Below, in pieces: positions 26,970 to 35,597 of a stretch of DNA of 64,000 nucleotides; positions within the stretch are counted from its first letter, which is position 1; every line of letters begins with the position of its first letter. The DNA is from Saprospiraceae bacterium. Lineage in GTDB: Bacteria; Bacteroidota; Bacteroidia; Chitinophagales; Saprospiraceae. Position numbers and translations under genes: made by a program. The notes beneath the pieces were generated by a model. It had not been told where the DNA came from. It did no database searches and saw nothing but the letters and a program-made list of their open reading frames with translations. The DNA lies in NCBI GenBank assembly GCA_016719615.1, contig JADJYQ010000001.1, positions 1,462,501-1,526,500 on the forward strand, given 5' to 3'.

Positions 26970-29821
26970 AATCTGCCATGGCCTTCCCTTGGGCGCATGA
27001 AAAAATCATTTTGACCTTCTTTTTCGAGAGCTCTTTTTCCTGTATTAAAATTGCGCAAATTATAGGTAAAAGAAACCATTAAAAACCGCTGCAGATTATT
27101 GCTGTAGGTATCTTCATAGTAGGTATCGGCAATATTTCGTTGTAGGTTCTGATTTTGATTAAATAGGTCATTCACGCCGATAGCGAATTCTCCCCTTTCG
27201 TTGTTAAACACTTTAACTCCAAATGCGAGGTTCAACAATAAAATATTTTGATTAAATCCTTCCTGTAAACTTTCGTTGATTCTGTAATTGGCATCGGTTT
27301 TAATAACCATACGCTTATAGAATTGCCAGCTTACTCGCAGTCTGTTATCATACAGAAAATAGCGATCATCAATATTTTGATTCGTGAAACTATTGTAGGA
27401 AGGTCTGATCTGAATATTGAAATCTATTTTATCACTGATATTACTATTTAGTGACAAGCCTAAACTGAGCGTATGTGTTTTAGAATTGATCTGATCACCG
27501 TCAATGAGTCCTGGGGTTATCATGTAACTATGAGAAAGATCCGTAGAGAGCAAACATTTGATCGTTGAAATAGGATAAGTATAACTCAGGTAAGATCTTA
27601 ACTGGTAATTGCTACCTGCATTTTGTGGAATGCTTAATTGAACTCCCAAAGGAACATCAAGAGCTTTAAAAATGGGATGGTTGCGATTTCGGATAAAATT
27701 ATGATTAGTAATATAATCTTCAGAGATATTCAACCTGACGGAGGCAAAAAACAAGGTTGAGTTTGGCAAGGTAACATTGTACCTTATGCTCGAAAAATGT
27801 TGAAGGGACTGTTTTAAATTTGGGTTTCCTAAATACAATTGTGTTGGATTCGAATTATTAACTACATTTTGAAGTTGTTCAATGCGTGGAAGTTGCGTCG
27901 ATGTCCTGTAATGAATCATCAGATTTTTAGATTTGTTTATTGTATAGCGCATAAATAGCGATGGAACCCAATTATTAAAACTCTTGGTATTTGCGTTTGC
28001 AAAAGGCAGAAACTGGTCATTTAATAATCGTGCATTTTGCCAATTTACACGGGCAGATAAGTTCAGTTTCTGATCAATATTCCATTGATAGCCCAGACCA
28101 AGTTGATGAGACTTGTTTTGAGAAACAAAAAAATTACTTAGTGAAGGAATCAAAATTTCAGATGAACCATCCATAGTTGGGATTCCATAGGTCAAAACCT
28201 CGGTATCATCTTCAGCATTTTGATATCTGTAATTAAATAGTAAAGAATGCTCTTTGGTAATGGGTTCGGTGTATTCAAAATTGGCAGACCAACCAATTTT
28301 TGTGTACTCATTGTTTTCCAATTGTCGCAGGGTATCTAATATCTCACCCATCGGATTGTTAAACTGGAGGTATGAAAGTTGGAAGTTATCTTCTGATTTA
28401 GGAGCAGAGTTCATGTTCCAATCCATTGAAAATGTACGCCGTGGTTTATTAAATTTATGCCTAAAAAGTATATTGTTTGAAAAATTAAAACCTGATGCAT
28501 TGGTTGACGCGGTATTAGAGGATTGATTGCCGGGCCTATCGTTAAAATAACTTATGGAGTAGTTGTTTATTTTGTTTGAATTGGATTGGTACGACAGTCG
28601 GGGCCTTATCTGGATGGAATTCATACTATCAAGTGTTAGCTCGAAACGTCCCTGTAGACGATGGTTGTAATTATTGGGCTTACTGTTTGTTTTTTCAAGA
28701 TAAGTTTGATCAATATTTTCATTGGTAAAATAAACCCTGTTTATTTCGGAAAGGATATTGTTTGCAGATTGATTAAAAAAATAGGACAGGTTTATTTCCA
28801 ATGTTTTGCCAAAATTGTCGCTATAATTGAGACCTATCGCATTTGTTTTGGCAATACCTCCGCTTTGAGGAATTAAAAAATCACTTGTACCGGATGAACC
28901 TGATCTAAATTCCCTTCTGCCTGCATTTTGTGAACCGGGTCGATTTCTGCTTCCTGAATTTCCTAAAGCACCTAAAATATCATCAGTTGAAAAATTTTGA
29001 ATGTTAATATTATTCGACATGGCAATTAAGCTTATACGCCTGCTGCCATCAAAGTAATTTATATTTCCTCCTGTTTGATATTTATCATTCAAATTATAAC
29101 CCGCATATATCTTTCCAAATTGTCCGTTGTTTAAACCACTTTTGGTAACAATATTTATAGTTTTAACAGTGTTACCATCATTGACGCCGGTGAATTGGCT
29201 TTGTTCGCTTTGTTGATCGAAAATTTGAATCTTGTCAATAAGTTCAGCGGGTAAATTTTTTAAAGAAAGATTTGGATCATTTCCAAAAAATGGTTTGCCA
29301 TCGACAAGAACTTGTTTGACATCTTCATTTTGTGCTTTAACGGTACCGTTCTCATTGGTAACAGTTGGCATTTTTGTAATGAGGTCTTCGGCTGATGCAT
29401 CTTTTGCCACTTTATAACTGGAAGCATCAAATTGAACGGTGTCGTTAAGTATTTTACCGGGATATTTTTTATCAGCTACAGTAATTTCCTTCAATAACTT
29501 GCTACTTACTTTCAATTGAATATTTCCAAAATCTCTGTTGTCTGATGTTTGAACAAATTCTAATAAATAAGTCTCGAATCCTAATAGACCTATTTCCAAC
29601 TTATAACCGCCTATTTTAAGTTGATCTGTCGTAAACTGACCTTTTGAATCTGTTGATAAACTCAAAGCCAAAGCTCCCCAGGGGTGTTTGATGAGAACCG
29701 GAATTTCAGGAAGTGCAATTCCTTTTTCATCTAATACCCTGCCTTGGATCGTACTGTTTTGAGCGATTCCTAAAAAGCCAAAAAACAAGAAGAGTGTAAA
29801 AAGGTAAATTTTTATAGGCAT
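26966..29821 (-). CDS. TonB-dependent receptor-like outer-membrane protein
   Basis: 951 residues. After a signal peptide (LYLFTLFLFFGFLGIAQ) come a carboxypeptidase-regulatory-like domain (TIQGRVLDEKGIALPEIPV), a plug domain (about 120-230, AEDLITKMPTVTNENG and the QVLVDGKPFFGNDP stretch) and a long beta-barrel of the OMP_b-brl_3 type ending in DFFMRPREGHGRF. Such proteins import or process ligands in a TonB-dependent manner; no TonB box is obvious to me, and no SusD partner follows. It is the last gene of the six-gene operon, 10 bases after the small LTxxQ-like gene. Substrate unknown. Confidence 0.85.
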   Translation of the reverse strand: MPIKIYLFTLFLFFGFLGIAQNSTIQGRVLDEKGIALPEIPVLIKHPWGALALSLSTDSKGQFTTDQLKIGGYKLEIGLLGFETYLLEFVQTSDNRDFGNIQLKVSSKLLKEITVADKKYPGKILNDTVQFDASSYKVAKDASAEDLITKMPTVTNENGTVKAQNEDVKQVLVDGKPFFGNDPNLSLKNLPAELIDKIQIFDQQSEQSQFTGVNDGNTVKTINIVTKSGLNNGQFGKIYAGYNLNDKYQTGGNINYFDGSRRISLIAMSNNINIQNFSTDDILGALGNSGSRNRPGSQNAGRREFRSGSSGTSDFLIPQSGGIAKTNAIGLNYSDNFGKTLEINLSYFFNQSANNILSEINRVYFTNENIDQTYLEKTNSKPNNYNHRLQGRFELTLDSMNSIQIRPRLSYQSNSNKINNYSISYFNDRPGNQSSNTASTNASGFNFSNNILFRHKFNKPRRTFSMDWNMNSAPKSEDNFQLSYLQFNNPMGEILDTLRQLENNEYTKIGWSANFEYTEPITKEHSLLFNYRYQNAEDDTEVLTYGIPTMDGSSEILIPSLSNFFVSQNKSHQLGLGYQWNIDQKLNLSARVNWQNARLLNDQFLPFANANTKSFNNWVPSLFMRYTINKSKNLMIHYRTSTQLPRIEQLQNVVNNSNPTQLYLGNPNLKQSLQHFSSIRYNVTLPNSTLFFASVRLNISEDYITNHNFIRNRNHPIFKALDVPLGVQLSIPQNAGSNYQLRSYLSYTYPISTIKCLLSTDLSHSYMITPGLIDGDQINSKTHTLSLGLSLNSNISDKIDFNIQIRPSYNSFTNQNIDDRYFLYDNRLRVSWQFYKRMVIKTDANYRINESLQEGFNQNILLLNLAFGVKVFNNERGEFAIGVNDLFNQNQNLQRNIADTYYEDTYSNNLQRFLMVSFTYNLRNFNTGKRALEKEGQNDFFMRPREGHGRF

Positions 29822-29831
29822 GTGCTATTGT

Positions 29832-30212
29832 TTATCGACGAAACCTTTCACGGCGTTGCAATCGTTGTTCTTCAATAAATTTGAGATAATCTGCAAATTG
29901 AGATTCTGTCAGGATGGCTTTGACTTCTTCATTTTTCAAACTATCCAATCCCATAAGAACTGCTCTTACCGAATCTCTGGGTGCTTCGCCGAGTTCGTTT
30001 CTTTTATCCTGAGCAAGTTGACCATATTTCAAAAGGATATCTTTCAGCAATTGTTTCTGTTCTTCAGAAAGGGTTAAGATGCCCGTTAACTCGTCCAACT
30101 GAGTTTGAATTCTTTCTTCAAGCTTCCCACCTGAAGTATAGACCTGAGCAGATAAGCTGCAACTTATATGCTGAAAAAGAAACAGAAGCGATCCGATTAA
30201 ATAGATTTTCAT
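29832..30212 (-). CDS. Small periplasmic LTxxQ-like (Spy/CpxP-like) helical protein
   Basis: 126 residues with a signal peptide (LIGSLLFLFQHISCSLSAQ) and an all-helical mature part carrying LSEEQKQLLKD and LTESQFADYLKF, the latter fitting the LTxxQ motif of Spy/CpxP chaperones. It ends in basic repeats (RLQRRERFRR). Spy-like proteins act as periplasmic chaperones or envelope stress sensors. The start overlaps the previous gene by four bases (ATGA) and the next gene follows after 10 bases, so it is embedded in the operon and probably serves the envelope proteins encoded there. Confidence 0.65.
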   Translation of the reverse strand: MKIYLIGSLLFLFQHISCSLSAQVYTSGGKLEERIQTQLDELTGILTLSEEQKQLLKDILLKYGQLAQDKRNELGEAPRDSVRAVLMGLDSLKNEEVKAILTESQFADYLKFIEEQRLQRRERFRR

Positions 30213-31450
30213 AATTTTCGAAACGGTAAGGTCAGATAATTTAAGTCAGGGTTTATTAAGAAATGGCCAGATTTATGCAAATATTGAATGTATTCGTGAA
30301 GAATTTCAAATTTTGACTTTATTTGATGAATATTTAACATGTTTATCTCAAGTCTTATATCAACAATATCTTCAGGATCTAGAATTGATGTTTCCATTAA
30401 TTTAGCCAGATTATATTTTGCTTCCAGTTTTGAAATTCTTTCTTCAAGGCCAAGTTGTTGTTTGCATTTATTTACGAGTTCAACTTTGAGCTTCCACACT
30501 TCCTGCACGTACTCCTGTCTGTTTAACTCAGCTGACCACTGTATTTTTAATTTGTTAAAGTCGTAATCTTCATTTAAGTAGTTGTTTCGGATGATATACG
30601 GAATTTTAAGACCAATACCTATAGATGCCTTTTCCTGAAGAAGGCTTTCCGGATCTGCTGTATATTTAGCTTGAATAAAATCAAGAATTTGATTGCCGGC
30701 TGATTTTTTTATCTTGTACTGAAGCTGTTCAATATCTTGTTGCAAAATATAAATGGTATCGTCATAACTGAGTGCGGTTTTATCATTTTCAACGAATTCA
30801 ATGATATCTGAAGTTTGTAATACAATAGGATTCAACAAAATAAAATGATCATCAAAATGCAGAAGTTTTTTGGAATGCTGATAGTCTGACTCCAATTTGA
30901 TTAAATCGTTTTCATATGTTGCGATTTTAATCTCTATTTTGGCAAGCGGCTTTAGAAGTTGGGTGTTTTCCTGCAAACGTATCATATATGTTTTATACAT
31001 GATTTCATATTGCTGTAGGGCGCTTTTATATGCCGCCAAACATTCAAGACTTTTATAGCCTTCTAATAAACTATAGTATTTATCCAAAAGTAACTTAGCC
31101 TTCCATTTTGAATATTCTTTTTCAAGTATTTCTTTTTTTGTGGAATAAATTTGACTACTATACTTGTTTTCACTGTTATTTTGAAAACTTAATCTAAGCA
31201 AATATTCCTGTTGATTTAATTTAAAATCATGAGATTCTGTACGAAAATCTAATTGCTTAAAAATAGGTTTGCGAAAATCCATTTTCATAGTCTGTTGCTG
31301 GAAGGAATTGAACAGGCTATCGGTATTCCTAAAATGTTCTGTTTGTAAAAAATGAGAAAGTGGAGATTGGGAAAATGAGTATTCAAATCCTAAGATCAGA
31401 TAAATGATATGTACAATTTTGATTTGATTATGAAGCAAGTACTTAGGCAT
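30209..31450 (-). CDS. Outer-membrane efflux (TolC)-like protein, diverged
   Basis: 413 residues, with a hydrophobic N-terminal signal (IVHIIYLILGFEYSFSQS) and long helical hairpins (for example STKKEILEKEYSKWKAKLL and LAKIEIKIATYENDLIKLE) with Lys/Glu/Leu-rich coiled-coil spacing, plus barrel-type segments such as YLLRLSFQNNSENKY and SIGIGLKIPYIIRNNY. This fits an outer-membrane efflux protein, an assignment strengthened by the HlyD-like gene 18 bases upstream. Sequence identity to typical TolC is not obvious, so the call is moderate. No inner-membrane transporter is encoded next to it. Confidence 0.6.
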   Translation of the reverse strand: MPKYLLHNQIKIVHIIYLILGFEYSFSQSPLSHFLQTEHFRNTDSLFNSFQQQTMKMDFRKPIFKQLDFRTESHDFKLNQQEYLLRLSFQNNSENKYSSQIYSTKKEILEKEYSKWKAKLLLDKYYSLLEGYKSLECLAAYKSALQQYEIMYKTYMIRLQENTQLLKPLAKIEIKIATYENDLIKLESDYQHSKKLLHFDDHFILLNPIVLQTSDIIEFVENDKTALSYDDTIYILQQDIEQLQYKIKKSAGNQILDFIQAKYTADPESLLQEKASIGIGLKIPYIIRNNYLNEDYDFNKLKIQWSAELNRQEYVQEVWKLKVELVNKCKQQLGLEERISKLEAKYNLAKLMETSILDPEDIVDIRLEINMLNIHQIKSKFEILHEYIQYLHKSGHFLINPDLNYLTLPFRKL

Positions 31451-31468
31451 TTTGAATGACTTTATTTT

Positions 31469-32458
31469 TTAAAAATGTACTTTTACTTTTTCGCCTTGAA
31501 GGAATGGATTCACAAGGGGTATTTGTACCTGAACTTCCCTGCCCCATGCCCTCTGTTCAGGTATTTTTTTAAGTCGTTCCGGAAGGTTTGTAATACGGTT
31601 TCCCATTGAGCTGATGGCACCTTTAAATTTGAAGTTCGGTGTATTGATAGATTCTATCCAAAGGCTATCGCCTTCATTTAATAAAGTGAGCTGTTGATCG
31701 CCTATGTAAAAAATGACAATACTTGGATGTTCGTCATAAAATTTGACAATCTGTGTAAATTCGGGAATTCTGTCTCCGGCTCCAAAATCTAACTGACCAA
31801 TCATGCCTTTGTCTGAACTAACAACTGTTAATTCACCTTCAGAATGACGAAGGGCTTCAAGTTCCTTTTGCAGCTTGGAGGCTTTCAATTGATTATTTAA
31901 AAGGTAGGCTGTCTTGTCATTGTGTTTTTGGCGAATCTTTAGATTGACTTCAGATAATTTCTGCCGATAATTCGTTTCAAGTTGTTTAGACTCCGGGATA
32001 TATGTGTTGACAGGATTGGTTATAGAGTCATTGTGTATCAAATATTGTTGACTGGTTATATATTTTTGTTGTGCCTGTCTCAATAATTCACCATCGTATC
32101 GAAATTCATTCTCGATTTGATTTTTTTGATTCTCTAAAATCGCAATATCGTGCGAAAGTGCTTCAATAGATGCCTTTAACCTGGAGTCATTATCTGCTAA
32201 TTCGTATTGTAATGAAGTTTCTTTCGATCGCAAATCAAGTCTGCGCAAAGTCAAAATAGTATCTCCTGTAAGAAATGTTTCTCCTTGTTTTTTATAAACG
32301 CGAACGATTTCAACCGGATAGTCAAAATTGACAGATTTGACAGGATTTTCAGCAATTCCAAAAAACTCTTCTGAGTGGGCCAGTTTGTTTTTAAGAACAG
32401 GTATAAACCATAAACCGGCGATACTGGCCAGAATGTAAATGATATTAATTTTTTTCAA
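31469..32458 (-). CDS. HlyD-family membrane fusion (adaptor) protein
   Basis: 329 residues: one N-terminal membrane segment (INIIYILASIAGLWFIPVL), a biotinyl-lipoyl-like half (VEIVRVYKKQGETFLTGDTIL), a long coiled-coil hairpin (about 85-200), the second lipoyl half (ELTVVSSDKGMIGQLDFGAGD) and a beta-barrel end (EVQVQIPLVNPFLQGEKVKVHF). HlyD proteins bridge an inner-membrane exporter and an outer-membrane channel; the latter is encoded directly downstream. A companion ABC or MFS transporter is missing from the operon, so the inner-membrane partner is unknown. Gap to the CotH gene is 7 bases. Confidence 0.85.
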   Translation of the reverse strand: MKKINIIYILASIAGLWFIPVLKNKLAHSEEFFGIAENPVKSVNFDYPVEIVRVYKKQGETFLTGDTILTLRRLDLRSKETSLQYELADNDSRLKASIEALSHDIAILENQKNQIENEFRYDGELLRQAQQKYITSQQYLIHNDSITNPVNTYIPESKQLETNYRQKLSEVNLKIRQKHNDKTAYLLNNQLKASKLQKELEALRHSEGELTVVSSDKGMIGQLDFGAGDRIPEFTQIVKFYDEHPSIVIFYIGDQQLTLLNEGDSLWIESINTPNFKFKGAISSMGNRITNLPERLKKIPEQRAWGREVQVQIPLVNPFLQGEKVKVHF

Positions 32459-32465
32459 AACGATC

Positions 32466-34796
32466 TTAACGTTTTACAATAAGTTTAAACGATTGTTGCT
32501 GAAACGACAAAACATAAAATCCATTTTGAAGATGGCCAATATCCAGCCAATCATTTGGTTGGTAATATTGAGTATGTACAATTCTGCCCATGGCATCTCC
32601 GATTTTCAAGACATTTGGTTTTTGCTTGTTGGAAAGTAGTTTTACAGAATGCGATGCTGGGTTTGGGACTAATTTTACGGACTCTATTTCATCTTCGTAG
32701 TTGACCAGTATCAGGTCGTTATTTGCATTGTAGGTGTGCGTTTGAATGATAAAATTGCCGGTTCCGTTGGGTTTGCGAGCAAAAGCAAGGTCTTCCTTTT
32801 GATTTCCAAATACGACGGAGTCTACCAGTAATCCTGTAGAGTCTAACAATAAAACCTCTTCTCCAGAGGCAGATAATTTAAAATTTGCATGTAATCCTGT
32901 TTGTTTTCCATTTTCGTCAGCCCAAACAATAAGATAAGTATTCGGTTGAATGATGGTGTTTTGCGGAAATCGATATTTGTCCAAATTTGCAGGATTGTCC
33001 GTCATGATCCAGTTACTGATATCAACTGCGTCTGAAGATTTATTGTATAATTCTATCCAATCATCATATTCCCCATCCTGATCAGTTACAGATTTAGTGT
33101 TGGAAGCCATCAATTCATTAATGACGACATCTGCCTCAGATGACTGGTTTACTTTGACTTGATAGATATAAACATCGTGTTCTGCTCCTTCAGGCATATA
33201 ACTGGCTGTGCCGGATGTATTATTGGCAATGGATTCTATATAAAAACGTACAAAACTTCCTGCAGGATGTGGAGGAATCGCTGCACCATAAACCCCATCA
33301 GCAGCAATACCATCTTCATGTAATCCATCATCAAACATTTGCGTTTTTTTGAAAGTGCCATCAAAACCAGGTGAATAGTAAAGAAATGCATTTCGAACAC
33401 CAGGACCATCAGAAATGTTTGCATTAACCGTTAGGTGCTCATGATCAAGTGGCGTTTGATCCAATTGTCCGTTTACCGCATATACAACATTTGATATTTT
33501 GTTGCCAATTTGCTTAAACTCAGTATTGTTTAAAACATATACTCTTCTATTGCGCATCCAATTGATCAATACATTTTTTTCACTTTGAAAAGCAGTATAG
33601 GTCATTAATTTTTTGGGATCGGCTTGCACTAAGCTGTCGATTAAATTATATAAGTAATTAATCGTTGACACGTAATGAGCGCTATCTAAAGCCTGATTAA
33701 ACATGGTTCTTACATGCGCCAGGTATCGTTGTCTCAAAGCAGGCACTTTAAATAATCTGTTTGCGAGCGGAAATTTGGTATCGGACTCTTTTAGAAATAA
33801 GGACCAGCTGCTGGTTTGGGATTTCATAACAGAATTTGCATCGTATTCCAGAGGAATTAATTTTTCGATGTCTTTTTGGTAAATCGCATAATAATCCATT
33901 CCTCCTTTATTGATATAACTATCGTCATCTCCAAACAAAATTTCTTTGGCTAAAAACCACAGCGTACGGTCAACATCCATAACCTTATGAAGTGTATCTT
34001 CAAGTTGATCGAGTGGAATTGTATTCAAAACTTTAGTAGCGCGCATGAGATCTGTCCAGGGATCACTTAAAGTTGTTTTTTTCAAAGTGTAATGAGGTTT
34101 GTATAAAGTCGTATCATCACCCAGAAAATTAAGCGTTGATGTACCAGCCCCAAATCCACCGCCTGGTTGGCCCGGACCTCCACCGGTTGTCCTTTCACAA
34201 CGCCAGCGGGTACCTTCATTGCTCAAGAACCATTCAGAAACGTAATCTCCGTCGAGTGCCTGGACATTAGGATATAAACCCCAATCCTGCCCGTTGATAT
34301 ATAAATGAGAAAAATTTGCTTTGAGTGAAGGGCAGAAAGGTCTCGTGATATATTCGTAAAGCACCTCTCTTACAAAGCTATTGTCTTCATATGAATTATT
34401 GAGATTTAAAGTTTCATAACCTTTGATGTCTTGGGAGTCATCCATAAAATCCATCGTTATGTTGAACGACTTCTTTTGTGATGTAACTCTTTGATAGGAT
34501 GTTTGACCTTTAAAACGGACGCCAACATTTGGGTATACTTCACCATTGTATGTCAGGCTGGCCATCAAATCTTTTTTGGTGGCATAGTTAGCAGTTAGTT
34601 GTGCCCAATAATCCGGTTGTTCAAAATTGAGTTCTATGACCCTGATTTTATTCAACTGGTAAAAACCATCTGTCTCTGAAGCACCGGTAATTAACCTTTT
34701 CCCATCAGTTGAAAACTGCATTTCCAGAGGCAAATTTTGAGCTTCCGCAAGGTTAAGACAGCCTAAAATGGTAAGGAGATTGAATATAGATTTCAT
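32466..34796 (-). CDS. CotH-kinase family protein with lamin-tail domain and T9SS sorting tail
   Basis: 776 residues with a signal peptide (KSIFNLLTILGCLNLAEA). The CotH-kinase domain (about 60-420) contains RFKGQTSYQ, NLNNSYEDNSFVREVL, GDDDSYINKGGMDYY and LIPLEYDANS; CotH proteins are atypical secreted protein kinases. A lamin-tail-type domain (about 555-690, INELMASNTKSVTDQDGEYDDWIELYN region) follows, then a type A T9SS tail with LVPNPASHSVKL and NGFYVLSFQQ. The enzyme is thus predicted to be exported to the surface. It lies 10 bases after DUF4956; DUF4956 and CotH genes are known to occur together, often with a VTC polyphosphate polymerase, which is absent here. Confidence 0.88.
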   Translation of the reverse strand: MKSIFNLLTILGCLNLAEAQNLPLEMQFSTDGKRLITGASETDGFYQLNKIRVIELNFEQPDYWAQLTANYATKKDLMASLTYNGEVYPNVGVRFKGQTSYQRVTSQKKSFNITMDFMDDSQDIKGYETLNLNNSYEDNSFVREVLYEYITRPFCPSLKANFSHLYINGQDWGLYPNVQALDGDYVSEWFLSNEGTRWRCERTTGGGPGQPGGGFGAGTSTLNFLGDDTTLYKPHYTLKKTTLSDPWTDLMRATKVLNTIPLDQLEDTLHKVMDVDRTLWFLAKEILFGDDDSYINKGGMDYYAIYQKDIEKLIPLEYDANSVMKSQTSSWSLFLKESDTKFPLANRLFKVPALRQRYLAHVRTMFNQALDSAHYVSTINYLYNLIDSLVQADPKKLMTYTAFQSEKNVLINWMRNRRVYVLNNTEFKQIGNKISNVVYAVNGQLDQTPLDHEHLTVNANISDGPGVRNAFLYYSPGFDGTFKKTQMFDDGLHEDGIAADGVYGAAIPPHPAGSFVRFYIESIANNTSGTASYMPEGAEHDVYIYQVKVNQSSEADVVINELMASNTKSVTDQDGEYDDWIELYNKSSDAVDISNWIMTDNPANLDKYRFPQNTIIQPNTYLIVWADENGKQTGLHANFKLSASGEEVLLLDSTGLLVDSVVFGNQKEDLAFARKPNGTGNFIIQTHTYNANNDLILVNYEDEIESVKLVPNPASHSVKLLSNKQKPNVLKIGDAMGRIVHTQYYQPNDWLDIGHLQNGFYVLSFQQQSFKLIVKR

Positions 34797-34806
34797 TTCA
34801 TTAATT

Positions 34807-35498
34807 TTAAACTATTGGATCTTCGAATCGCATTGAAAATCTAATGGTATTCAGTGGTATTCTCTGATGTAATGTTTTAACTAGAATGGTACAGTCATGA
34901 TCATCAACTTTCTCAAGGTCCCAGGTATATTCCATTTCAAACAGATCAGCAGTTTTACGATTATCTATTCTTGAGAGCTTGCCTTGAATTTTCAATTCTT
35001 TAAAAATATCAAATACAAGATTTTCAATCATGAAATTTTCATCATTGATTTGGATTCTCAGACTTTGTTGTTTTTTTGGAAATGATGCGAAAGGCGTTAG
35101 CGTTAGTAAGAAGGCGATGATACAAAAAAAGCAGCCCCATATACAGCGATATTAAATGAAAATACGCCACATGCGATACCAATTCCTAAAGCTGAAAATA
35201 TGAATATCATATTTCTCGGTTGTGTCAAATTGGTCCGAAACCTTATGATGGACATGATTCCCAACATACCAAGTCCTCTGCCAATATTATCTCCAATAGC
35301 GATGGTAACAATGGTCGCAATAATTGCACCCAGGATCATGGATTGTATAAAATGACCGGGAGCTTGTAGGTGTTTACTTGTTTTATCGAAAGTAAATGAA
35401 ATGAGACAAGCGAGTATAAAACTTGCGGTCAAAGCATAAATAACAGATAAAGGCGAGGGATTATCCGTATTTAAGGAATAAAGGGAAAAATCAATCAT
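34807..35498 (-). CDS. DUF4956 membrane protein, interrupted by one frameshift
   Basis: The first frame (35498-35103) holds the transmembrane part with the family block GLGMLGIMSIIRFRTN and a last membrane segment ending GAAFF. The frame then changes at the seven-A/T run 35124-35130: one extra T on the coding strand would continue as CIIAFLLTLTPFASFPKKQQ and on to the soluble domain (MIENLVFDIFKELKIQGKLS and so on) ending at 34807. Repaired, the protein has about 230 residues, normal for DUF4956. It begins the CotH operon. Function of the family is not established; links to polyphosphate or CotH are known from gene context. Confidence 0.8.
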
Positions 35499-35597
35499 AC
35501 TTTAAGTCACAAACGCTCATTACCGGAACAAGGGTTTTTGGTTCGTAGTTTGACCTTAAAGTTAAGCAAAAGTTTAATTAATGTAAAAAATTTAACA

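Noticed and set aside
34807..35031. A separate 74-residue gene after DUF4956
   Set aside because: Upstream codons in the same frame continue without stop into the DUF4956 membrane segment, so it is the C-terminal part of that gene behind a homopolymer frameshift.
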